Below the pieces are notes generated by a model. The model was not told the DNA's origin. It was given only the letters and a program-made list of their open reading frames with translations, and ran no database searches. Of a stretch of 11,842 bases of DNA, positions 1 through 5,702 are shown in pieces. Each line of letters starts with the position of its first letter. The first letter of the stretch is position 1. Position numbers and translations under genes: made by a program. The stretch is from Pirellulaceae bacterium (GTDB lineage Bacteria > Planctomycetota > Planctomycetia > Pirellulales > Pirellulaceae), in assembly GCA_013002105.1 (NCBI GenBank), contig JABDKS010000153.1, forward strand, positions 1 through 11,842. The letters are read 5' to 3'.

Positions 1-1
1 A

Positions 2-187
2 GCCTACTTCGCGCGCGACGTGGTATCCGTCACTGGAGTTCGTGCATGGGGCGTGACACTTGAAGTTCTTTGCGAGGAGCTGTCGGCGGGATGGCGGTCG
101 GAATCTGAGATTCGTGATTTCATTTTGAAGTCACTCGCCCGCTTCAGTTTAACCGCAGCGACATTACCAGGCTGGGTTGATCTTTGA
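2..187 (+). CDS. 3' end of an unrecognised gene (partial)
   Basis: The frame beginning at base 2 is open from the window edge to a TGA at 185-187, giving the last 61 residues of a protein. The other two forward frames are closed by stops within about 65 bases. The segment reads like real protein: a mixed region with VVSVTGVRAWGVTLEVL, then an acidic/amphipathic stretch (SESEIRDFILKSLARF) and a terminal PGWVDL. I see no motif that identifies the family, so no function is given. The gene starts upstream of the window. It ends 53 nt before the ATG of the next gene on the same strand, so co-transcription is possible but unproven. That it is coding is inferred from the open frame and its composition only. 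Confidence 0.6.
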   Translation, partial: AYFARDVVSVTGVRAWGVTLEVLCEELSAGWRSESEIRDFILKSLARFSLTAATLPGWVDL

Positions 188-240
188 TCCGTAAACGAAT
201 TGTCGCGACGAGGGTTGGCGTGACAACCATTGGAACACTT

Positions 241-1185
241 ATGAAAAACACCTTTATTCTATTCTCGCTAATTGCCGCAGTCGCTTCTACGGCATGGGCA
301 GCTGATGATTCGATCATTTATCTTTGCGAAGGAGAAAACGCAACAGAAGAGCACGACGAAATCGAGCGGAAAACGAGAGCGGTATTTTCGTCAGACTTTA
401 CGATTGTGGACGTAGCGAATGATACAAACTATGTGGACCCCGAACTCATTGCCGGCGGTCTGCCCAAGACGGCTCTTAGCGACTCGGGCCAACAGCTCGA
501 GGGCTCTGTATGGGTCGCCTATGTTGTCACGACCGATGGGCGGGCTGTCGAACCTCGTGTCCTGGAAACAACGGACCAACGGCTGAACACAACGGCGTTC
601 AACGCGTTGAACAAGTGGCGATTTGCGCCGGCTAAATTCAACGGCGTCGCGGTTCAGACTGCAGCCGCGACGCCATTTAGCTTCAAGATCGAGGATGCAC
701 CCACAGAGTTCGTCATGCAGATTCTTGAGCCGACCGGCGGCAAGATTCTACGCCCGAAAGAATGGTTTTATTCCGAGGGCCACCGTGAACGAGCTTACAT
801 GTGGACGATCTCGCGTGAAAACACAGCGGGTAATAAGCGGTACAGGACGGGCGTTCGCATTCAGGCTTTCACTGGTCTCAAGGCTGCCACCGGTAAGACC
901 GCGAAGCAATTTATCCTAGATTTCGCCGTCTCCAGGAAAGAGAAGGCTACGCGGGTTTACAAGGAGTGTGAGGAGAAAGACCTTGGATTTGTGACCCGAA
1001 TTTGCATTGAGACGCAAGAGAGAGGAAACCACATTCTGTATTCGTTGTTTTGGGGCAGTCGCGAAATGGATGTGGCTGTCATTTCCATCGCCGGCACGAC
1101 CGAAGAACTGTGGGAAACCTATTCATCGACGTTCAACAAGATGGGAGAATTCGAACTCATTGACATGGAACGCTTCGAAAAGTAG
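241..1185 (+). CDS. Secreted protein with TonB C-terminal-like domain
   Basis: A 314-residue protein. I chose the ATG at 241 over an in-frame TTG at 184 because the ATG is followed at once by a Sec signal peptide: MK, a hydrophobic core (about residues 5-16), then STAWA|ADD with cleavage near residue 20. Residues about 87-150 resemble the TonB C-terminal domain (PF03544 type): EGSVWVAYVVTTDGRAVEPR, then TTAFNALNKWRFAPAKFNG. In that family the pattern G-x-V-x-V-x-F-x-I-x-x-D-G followed by A-L-x-x-W-R-F-x-P-A is typical. Residues 155-314 form a second alpha/beta-looking region that I cannot assign. There is no retained membrane anchor and no Pro-rich spacer, so it is probably not a canonical energy transducer; planctomycetes encode many stand-alone TonB-C-like secreted proteins. 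No obvious Shine-Dalgarno precedes the start. Confidence 0.75.
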   Translation: MKNTFILFSLIAAVASTAWAADDSIIYLCEGENATEEHDEIERKTRAVFSSDFTIVDVANDTNYVDPELIAGGLPKTALSDSGQQLEGSVWVAYVVTTDGRAVEPRVLETTDQRLNTTAFNALNKWRFAPAKFNGVAVQTAAATPFSFKIEDAPTEFVMQILEPTGGKILRPKEWFYSEGHRERAYMWTISRENTAGNKRYRTGVRIQAFTGLKAATGKTAKQFILDFAVSRKEKATRVYKECEEKDLGFVTRICIETQERGNHILYSLFWGSREMDVAVISIAGTTEELWETYSSTFNKMGEFELIDMERFEK

Positions 1186-1542
1186 CGGAGTCACCCCACG
1201 ACGAATGTTTTGAACGCGTGAAGCCCAGATTCCTTGAGTTGTTCGAGAGACCGGTTGCCGCTCGACCGACCCTTGGGCGTAAAAGTCGCCACGACTGCGT
1301 TTCTTTCTCACGGGGATGGTACTTCGGTTTGATGGGACGACCGGATCGCTTTGATAGATCGCTTCGTGGAAATTGCGTTAGGGATGTCATTGCTGACCGT
1401 CCGTACTGCGATCCCATCGACTTATACCCACTTCTCTGGCAGCTGGCCGATTGTTTACCGTTTGTTCATCCCAATCGTGTTCGGAGCGAACGCTTGACGA
1501 CGCCTCTGAGGTGTGAACCAAACAATCGCCCGGGTGTCAGCC
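1186..1542. other. Spacer of 357 bp; one doubtful 48-codon ORF
   Basis: This spacer lies between two + strand genes. A TTG-initiated frame at 1351-1497 would encode 48 residues ending in a hydrophobic stretch (PIVYRLFIPIVFGANA), with an internal ATG at 1384 as an alternative start. It has no convincing ribosome binding site and ends 15 nt before the next open frame. A longer open frame running from 1218 into the next gene looks like non-coding sequence: it is rich in Arg, Cys and Pro and continues far into the following gene. I see no tRNA, strong terminator or clear promoter. The promoter of the downstream gene presumably lies here. Confidence 0.35.
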
Positions 1543-2763
1543 ATGTTTGTGAAGTATTCGATTCGCAGTGCGTTGCTGATAACAGCGATCATCACCGTCG
1601 GGGTATCGCAATGGGAGAGGCACGTCTGGCCCGTGCAACGCGAAATGCGAGTTGTCGACCAATTACAGGTTGACGGTGCCGAAGCGGTCACGGTGTCAGT
1701 CGTTCCGCCCGCGCTGAAGCAAATCGTTGCACCCACGGCGTTGCAGCGCAGTCGATCAATCCACTTAAAAACGCCGTGGGCTACCGTTGCATTTATCGAT
1801 CAGCTCCACCAATTCGAAGACGTTCAGCGTGTCGTATTGGTTGGATCATCCGTGGATGCTGCCGCCGCGGCGACTGTACTGCAACGAGGTGTTTCGGATG
1901 TCCAACTGGACAGCACAGCGGTGACAGATCATGAATTAATTGAGTTGCGGCACCAGTATCCCAATGCGCGAATCGATCGGTCGTTTCAATGGGCGGTCGA
2001 CTGCATCGACTCGGTCGGACGGTATCCATTTGGTTACGTAGACGATCCGCTTACGATCATTCGAGCGGTGAATCATTTTCGCAGCCTGGAAAAACCGCTG
2101 GTCATTGAGTCTTTGCAGCAATACGCTGTCACGCACAATGATTTTCAACAGTACAAGCTTCGTTACCTGATGCCGTTGGTATTTGAACGCTATGGATTTG
2201 ATGGTTTGTCCGAGACAGATGACTTGTGTTGCGCGTGCCGTCCACATCACCTGATACGCTTTGATTCATTGAACGAATTGCTCGATCTCTTAGAAGAAGA
2301 TGCAACAGAGCGAGGCGAATACGACCGGCTGCTCGGGACCGTTCTGCAAAGAATGCAACGGTCCGCGAACGAGCCACCTCCAAGATGTTTTCTCCGCCGG
2401 TCGTATGGAGCACGTGACGACTTGTACCTCGTCGGCGACATTCCTTTTTCGATTGACGGTTACGAGGGTCGCGGTTGCAGTGTGACCTCACCCCGCTCGA
2501 CTGAGTTTCTGATTCGCTGCGCACAAAAACACGGTCGCTTGATCAATGTCCCGCTTGTGCCAACAGGAAACCCGTCCGACCTATCTGATCAGGTACTCCA
2601 GCAGTTTTCACAACGGACATCGGCAACCGATCGACGTATGTGCGTAGCCAAGCAGCAAATCGAAGCCGCCATCGACGGTTTGGTAGGACATCTTCCCGCC
2701 GGAGCTATCCGTCGCGATTTGCATTGGGACAGCGTGCGGCAAGTGTACCGACCGCAAAGGTGA
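1543..2763 (+). CDS. Membrane-anchored hypothetical protein with LRR-like patch
   Basis: A 406-residue protein of unknown function. I prefer the ATG at 1543 to the in-frame GTG at 1513 because the ATG is directly followed by a short basic segment (KYSIR) and a hydrophobic helix at about residues 8-22. This would act as an N-terminal membrane anchor or uncleaved signal. Residues about 93-143 contain alternating hydrophobic segments ending in VQLDSTAVTDHELIELRHQYPN. That resembles the planctomycete leucine-rich-repeat pattern L-x-L-x-x-T-x-V-T-D-x-x-L-x-x-L-x-x-x-P-N, but I see only one or two units. Further on there is a CCAC cluster near the middle and an acidic LNELLDLLEEDATERGEYDRLL segment that should be helical. 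The C-terminal half is unlike any family I recognise. The gene stands alone and converges on dps. Confidence 0.7.
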   Translation: MFVKYSIRSALLITAIITVGVSQWERHVWPVQREMRVVDQLQVDGAEAVTVSVVPPALKQIVAPTALQRSRSIHLKTPWATVAFIDQLHQFEDVQRVVLVGSSVDAAAAATVLQRGVSDVQLDSTAVTDHELIELRHQYPNARIDRSFQWAVDCIDSVGRYPFGYVDDPLTIIRAVNHFRSLEKPLVIESLQQYAVTHNDFQQYKLRYLMPLVFERYGFDGLSETDDLCCACRPHHLIRFDSLNELLDLLEEDATERGEYDRLLGTVLQRMQRSANEPPPRCFLRRSYGARDDLYLVGDIPFSIDGYEGRGCSVTSPRSTEFLIRCAQKHGRLINVPLVPTGNPSDLSDQVLQQFSQRTSATDRRMCVAKQQIEAAIDGLVGHLPAGAIRRDLHWDSVRQVYRPQR

Positions 2764-2923
2764 CGGTAGCAGCACACAGTCCCGCAACGCCGGTTCCCGT
2801 CGGCCACGAGGGAGTTGATAGACGGTCGCTACGAAGCGACCGGACAAGAAACTTCCCCCGAGCGGAATACTACGCGTACTGCTGTACGGATTGCTGTGCT
2901 GCGGTACCGATTCTGACCGTGCC
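2764..2923. other. Convergent intergenic spacer with hairpins
   Basis: This is the gap between the stop of the + strand membrane protein and the stop of the - strand dps gene. It holds a perfect 8-bp hairpin at 2823-2842 (listed separately) and a smaller 5-bp one at 2875-2888 (CGTAC, loop TGCT, GTACG). No credible ORF of its own is seen. Confidence 0.5.
2823..2842. terminator. Perfect 8-bp hairpin, possible bidirectional terminator
   Basis: CGGTCGCT (2823-2830), loop ACGA, AGCGACCG (2835-2842) is an exact inverted repeat between two converging genes, the usual place for a shared terminator. There is no T-run on either side, so it is not a textbook intrinsic terminator. It could instead be one copy of a dispersed palindromic repeat. 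Confidence 0.4.
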
Positions 2924-3412
2924 TTACGCTTCTTGTGCTTGCACCATCCAGAGGTGCTTTTCCAGTTGGGCGGAGACGCCGATACAGAGATCTTCGCTGA
3001 CCGGATCCAGATCGCCAAGTTCACTGATGGCTGATCGAAGAGAATCGATGGTAGCTTTCAACGCGTCGGCGACATTTCCCAACGTATCGGGCACCTTTTG
3101 GAAATCAGTCGGATAGGCGTCCAGCTTGCTGTCTTGGGCGACCGTTGACGAACGACCGTCGGGCGCGATTCCCAGTGTGTTGATTCGTTCGGCAACTTCA
3201 TCACTCGCGGCGCGCACCGACTCGATGATCTCGTCTAACTGCAAGTGCACCGATCGGAAATTTGGACCGATCACGTTCCAATGGGCTTGTTTTAGCAACA
3301 ACGCGAGATCGATCAGGTTGACCAAATTGGCTTGCAACAAGCAGGCCGTTTCGCTGCCAGCCTCGCTATCCAGAATGTCTCGTTTGAACGCTGTCTTCGT
3401 AGCCGTCGTCAT
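2924..3412 (-). CDS. dps: Dps-family ferritin-like DNA-protection protein
   Basis: A 162-residue Dps/mini-ferritin, close to the usual length of about 160-170. These proteins form 12-subunit shells that oxidise Fe(II) with hydrogen peroxide and store the iron, protecting DNA in starvation or oxidative stress. The full inter-subunit ferroxidase set is visible at family spacing: H44 in KQAHWNVIGP, H56 and D60 in SVHLQLDE, and D71 and E75 in ASDEVAERI. The Trp after the first His (W45) is also conserved. The N-terminus (residues 1-12) is short, with two Lys and one Arg, so direct DNA binding through a long basic tail is uncertain. The ATG start is supported by an AAAGGA at 3427-3422 on the minus strand, 9 nt upstream. 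The gene is monocistronic, and an inverted repeat about 45-60 bases upstream may be an operator. C-terminal EKHLWMVQAQEA matches the family's last helix. Confidence 0.95.
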   Translation of the reverse strand: MTTATKTAFKRDILDSEAGSETACLLQANLVNLIDLALLLKQAHWNVIGPNFRSVHLQLDEIIESVRAASDEVAERINTLGIAPDGRSSTVAQDSKLDAYPTDFQKVPDTLGNVADALKATIDSLRSAISELGDLDPVSEDLCIGVSAQLEKHLWMVQAQEA

Positions 3413-3421
3413 CTCAGTGGT

Positions 3422-3427
3422 TCCTTT
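3422..3427 (-). promoter_or_regulatory. Ribosome binding site of dps
   Basis: Read on the minus strand this is AAAGGA, 9 nt before the dps ATG. It fixes the start and is one of the few clear Shine-Dalgarno sequences in the window. Confidence 0.7.
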
Positions 3428-3455
3428 GTTGGAAATTCAGTTGTCTCGACAGAAG

Positions 3456-3472
3456 TGGTCGATAAGCGACCA
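3456..3472. promoter_or_regulatory. Inverted repeat upstream of dps, candidate operator
   Basis: TGGTCG, spacer ATAAG, CGACCA: a perfect 6-bp inverted repeat with a 5-nt centre, 44-60 bases upstream of the dps start codon. Position and symmetry suit a dimeric regulator, or a short hairpin in the leader. No known iron- or peroxide-box consensus was recognised in it. Confidence 0.3.
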
Positions 3473-3610
3473 AGTGAACGATCGAAAACCTCTCATCAGT
3501 CTCGGATCGGGTCGCAGTTGTCGATGTATTAATGGGAGCAAAGTCTGTGCCACTTGAGATTAAAAGCAGGCGAGCGGGTTTGGTGACGGCTGATAGACAT
3601 CGGATTCGCA

Positions 3611-3626
3611 GCCGGTGGGAACCGGC
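3611..3626. repeat. Perfect 6-bp hairpin with GNRA-type loop
   Basis: GCCGGT, loop GGGA, ACCGGC. The exact GC-rich stem with a tetraloop of GNRA form lies in non-coding sequence between dps and the zinc-ribbon gene. It could be a small dispersed palindromic element or a leader structure. Only one copy is seen in this window. Confidence 0.35.
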
Positions 3627-3737
3627 CCTACCCGCATGCATCGTGATTGGAACGGCGATTGCATACTGACGCATCACACCATCAACATCTCCGATACCCA
3701 TTCTTTCTCGGCATTCCCACCAATCGAGCCAAATCCA

Positions 3738-3911
3738 TTGAACTCACCATTGAATCACGTCCCGTGTCCCAACTGCGGCAAAAAAGTCGATGACCGGGCA
3801 CCCGCTTGCCCGCAATGCGGGGAGAAAATTTTTGTCAATGTGCCCGGTGATATCACGCCCACCAAACACCCACCGCTCGATGAAAACCGTCGCGACGACA
3901 CAACCGGCTGA
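3738..3911 (+). CDS. Small zinc-ribbon protein
   Basis: A short protein with a treble-clef/zinc-ribbon motif: CPNCGKKVDDRAPACPQCG, that is two CxxC knuckles 10 residues apart (Cys 10, 13, 24 and 27 counted from a TTG at 3738). It should bind one Zn(II). The tail contains PGDITPTKHPPLD and a charged end, with no second domain, so it is probably a soluble protein of about 55 residues. The start is uncertain: TTG at 3738 gives 57 residues, TTG at 3750 gives 53, and upstream in-frame starts (GTG 3615, ATG 3636) give a longer N-terminus with no recognisable features. Bacterial proteins of this type often have no assigned function. It precedes the Tudor-like gene by 74 nt on the same strand. Confidence 0.6.
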   Translation: MNSPLNHVPCPNCGKKVDDRAPACPQCGEKIFVNVPGDITPTKHPPLDENRRDDTTG

Positions 3912-3985
3912 CATTCCCGTTGGGCCCTAACCGACAGACGTTTACGAACCTTTCTATCGATACGAATCGAACTCAAAAGAGAAAA

Positions 3986-4204
3986 ATGATGAGCAAGTAC
4001 AGCGAAGGAAGTCCGGTGAAGTGGAAGTGGGGCGACGGATATGGGCACGGCAAGGTGCAGTCGTCGTTCACCAAAAAGGTGACTCGCAAGATCGACGGCA
4101 CCGAAGTGACCCGGGATGGATCCGAAGACAACCCCGCCTACTACGTTGACGTCGAAGATGGCAACAACGTGTTAAAGCTGGAAAGTGAGTTGGAGAGCGA
4201 CTAG
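3986..4204 (+). CDS. DUF2945 / HVA1-type Tudor-domain protein
   Basis: A 72-residue protein (71 if the second ATG at 3989 is used). Nearly the whole chain matches the 'hypervirulence associated protein, Tudor domain' family (DUF2945): SEGSPVKWKWGDGYGHGKV, then a basic TKKVTRKIDGTEVTRDGSEDNPAY and YVDVEDGNNVLKLESEL. The conserved pattern is V-x-W-x-W-G-x-G-x-x-x-G-K-V, the central G-x-x-V-x-R-x-G-S-x-D-N-P-A-Y, and a final K-x-E-S-E-L. The family is widespread in bacteria and fungi; its molecular role is poorly known, and the name comes from fungal pathogen homologues, so it does not imply virulence here. An open frame extends upstream to 3920, but the domain starts just after the double ATG and a purine-rich stretch (AAAAGAGAAAA) precedes it. 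The gene converges with the moeZ-like gene (52-bp gap). Confidence 0.85.
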   Translation: MMSKYSEGSPVKWKWGDGYGHGKVQSSFTKKVTRKIDGTEVTRDGSEDNPAYYVDVEDGNNVLKLESELESD

Positions 4205-4256
4205 TAGCATCGAGTCGTCAACGTCACCACCGGTCATAATCGATCCCGAAGTTGAA

Positions 4257-5426
4257 TCAGTATTTTGGCACCGAGGGGTCGATCTGTTCGGACCAGGCGG
4301 CGATCCCGCCTCGCATGTTGTGAACATCGGTGAATCCGTTGTCGCGGAGTAATTGAACCGCTTTGGCGCTTCGTTTGCCCAACTTGCAATGCACGATGAT
4401 CGAATCCTCTCGATTCAGTTCGTCCAGTCGATTGGGCAACTGACCGAGCGGTATTAATTGCCCGCCCAAATCACAGATCTCATATTCGTGCGGCTCGCGA
4501 ACGTCCAGTAACGTGACCGACGCGGCCGAATTTAGTCGCTCGCGAACCTCCGCGGGCGTGATGTCCCAAGGGCTTTGTTGCTCGGCCTTCAACGCTTCGC
4601 TCGGGTTGTGATCACCGCTGGGAACACCACAAAACTCTTGATAGTCGATCAATTCACGAATCGAAGGGTTTTCCCCGCACACCGGACAATTCGGATCACG
4701 GCGGACTTTCATCTCACGAAACGACATGTCCAAGGCATCGAATAGCAGTAAACGCTCCGTCAGCGTTTCGCCGATTCCCAAAATGATCTTGATCGCTTCG
4801 GTGGCCTGAATCGTCCCGATGATTCCTGGCAGTACACCCAACACACCGCCCTCGGCACAACTTGGCACCGCTCCGGGTGCCGGCGGTTGCGGATAGAGAC
4901 ACCGATAACAGGGTCCACCCTTGTAACCGAATACGGAGGCTTGGCCCTCGAATCGGTAGATCGACCCGTAACAATTTGGCTTGCCCGTCAACACACAGAC
5001 ATCGTTGACCAGATAACGAGTGGGGAAGTTATCGGTACCATCAATGATCAGATCGTATGACTGAGCAATCTCGATCGCATTGCTGCTGGTAAACGCCGTG
5101 TGGTGTTGATCGATCTGGACATCCGGGTTGATGTCGGCAACGGTTTCCGCTGCCGACTGCACTTTGCTGCGTCCAACGTCTTTGGTGCCGTGGATGATCT
5201 GTCGCTGCAAATTGGAAAAATCGACTTGATCAACATCGACGATTCCCAATCGACCCACACCGACGGCGGCCAGATACATCGCCAGCGGTGAACCCAACCC
5301 GCCTGCGCCGACCATCAGCACCGACGCGGCGCGCAGTTTTTCTTGTCCTGCCCTACCGACTTCGGGCAACGTCAAATGACGTGCGTACCGCTGAATCTGC
5401 TCATGCGAAAGATCTTGCTGGCCCAC
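4257..5426 (-). CDS. moeZ: MoeZ/MoeB-type E1 adenylyltransferase-rhodanese fusion
   Basis: A 389-residue cytoplasmic protein with two domains. Residues 1-265 are a ThiF/MoeB E1-like domain: ATP-binding GAGGLG (40-45), DVDQVDFSNLQRQ (64-76), the Mg-ATP region DGTDN (129-133), zinc pairs CYRC (173/176) and CPVC (247/250), and a conserved Cys190 in PSCAEGGVLG. Residues about 288-389 are a rhodanese domain with active-site loop HCKLGKRS (Cys347). Such fusions adenylate the C-terminal glycine of a small carrier (MoaD, ThiS or CysO type), then pass persulfide sulfur from the rhodanese Cys to form a thiocarboxylate. Length and order match mycobacterial MoeZ (about 390 aa). All catalytic residues I can check are present. 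The GTG start lies 3 nt after the stop of the carrier gene, with a G-run (5439-5434) that may act as the ribosome site. The symbol is by similarity; moeB would be an alternative. Confidence 0.93.
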   Translation of the reverse strand: MGQQDLSHEQIQRYARHLTLPEVGRAGQEKLRAASVLMVGAGGLGSPLAMYLAAVGVGRLGIVDVDQVDFSNLQRQIIHGTKDVGRSKVQSAAETVADINPDVQIDQHHTAFTSSNAIEIAQSYDLIIDGTDNFPTRYLVNDVCVLTGKPNCYGSIYRFEGQASVFGYKGGPCYRCLYPQPPAPGAVPSCAEGGVLGVLPGIIGTIQATEAIKIILGIGETLTERLLLFDALDMSFREMKVRRDPNCPVCGENPSIRELIDYQEFCGVPSGDHNPSEALKAEQQSPWDITPAEVRERLNSAASVTLLDVREPHEYEICDLGGQLIPLGQLPNRLDELNREDSIIVHCKLGKRSAKAVQLLRDNGFTDVHNMRGGIAAWSEQIDPSVPKY

Positions 5427-5429
5427 GAT

Positions 5430-5702
5430 CTAGCCCCCCGCCATTGCGGGAACAAGAAAGACTTCATCGCGACCACTCAATGGCGTCGCGCTGCCGCTCA
5501 AGTCGCGAATGTTCTGGTCATTGACGAACACATTGACAAACGAAAGCAGCTGACCCTGGTCATTGAGCAAATGCGATCGCAGGTCGGGGTAACGCTCCGT
5601 CAACGCATCGAGCAAATCGCCGACCGTGTCAGCGCCAAATTCGGATTCACGATCACCGCGGGTGTGGGCGCGAAAGACAGTGGGTATCTTGACTTTGGTC
5701 AC
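5430..5702 (-). CDS. cysO: CysO/MoaD-like sulfur-carrier protein ending in Gly-Gly
   Basis: A 90-residue ubiquitin-like (beta-grasp) carrier of the ThiS/MoaD superfamily ending in AMAGG (G89-G90), the tail that E1 enzymes adenylate and thiocarboxylate. The N-terminal KIPTVFRAHTRG, central FVNVFVNDQNIRDL and terminal GRDEVFLVPAMAGG resemble mycobacterial CysO more than MoaD as I recall those sequences. CysO-type carriers deliver sulfur to O-phosphoserine via CysM for cysteine synthesis; other members serve molybdopterin or thiamin synthesis. Its GTG start overlaps the stop of the upstream gene by 4 nt (GTGA), with a weak GGAA 8 nt before it, so translation is probably coupled. The next gene encodes its likely activating enzyme 3 nt downstream. 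The choice among CysO, MoaD and ThiS roles rests on motif resemblance only. Confidence 0.88.
   Translation of the reverse strand: MTKVKIPTVFRAHTRGDRESEFGADTVGDLLDALTERYPDLRSHLLNDQGQLLSFVNVFVNDQNIRDLSGSATPLSGRDEVFLVPAMAGG

Larger units (their letters stand above)
3413..3737. other. Divergent spacer between dps and zinc-ribbon gene
   Basis: A 325-bp region that should hold the dps promoter (minus strand) and the promoter of the small zinc-ribbon gene (plus strand). It contains two exact inverted repeats, at 3456-3472 and 3611-3626, described separately. I could not pick a convincing -35/-10 pair in either direction. A frame open from 3615 fuses to the zinc-ribbon gene, but its first 41 residues do not look like protein from a folded domain, so I treat it as upstream sequence. 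Confidence 0.45.

Noticed and set aside
1218..1673. 151-codon open frame on the + strand between two genes
   Set aside because: It runs 130 bases into the better-supported gene at 1543. Its translation is rich in Arg, Cys and Pro with no motif or hydrophobic pattern, and there is no ribosome site.
2608..3024. 138-codon minus-strand frame over the convergent spacer
   Set aside because: It overlaps the ends of the membrane-protein gene and dps in another frame and crosses the hairpin at 2823-2842. Its composition is not protein-like.
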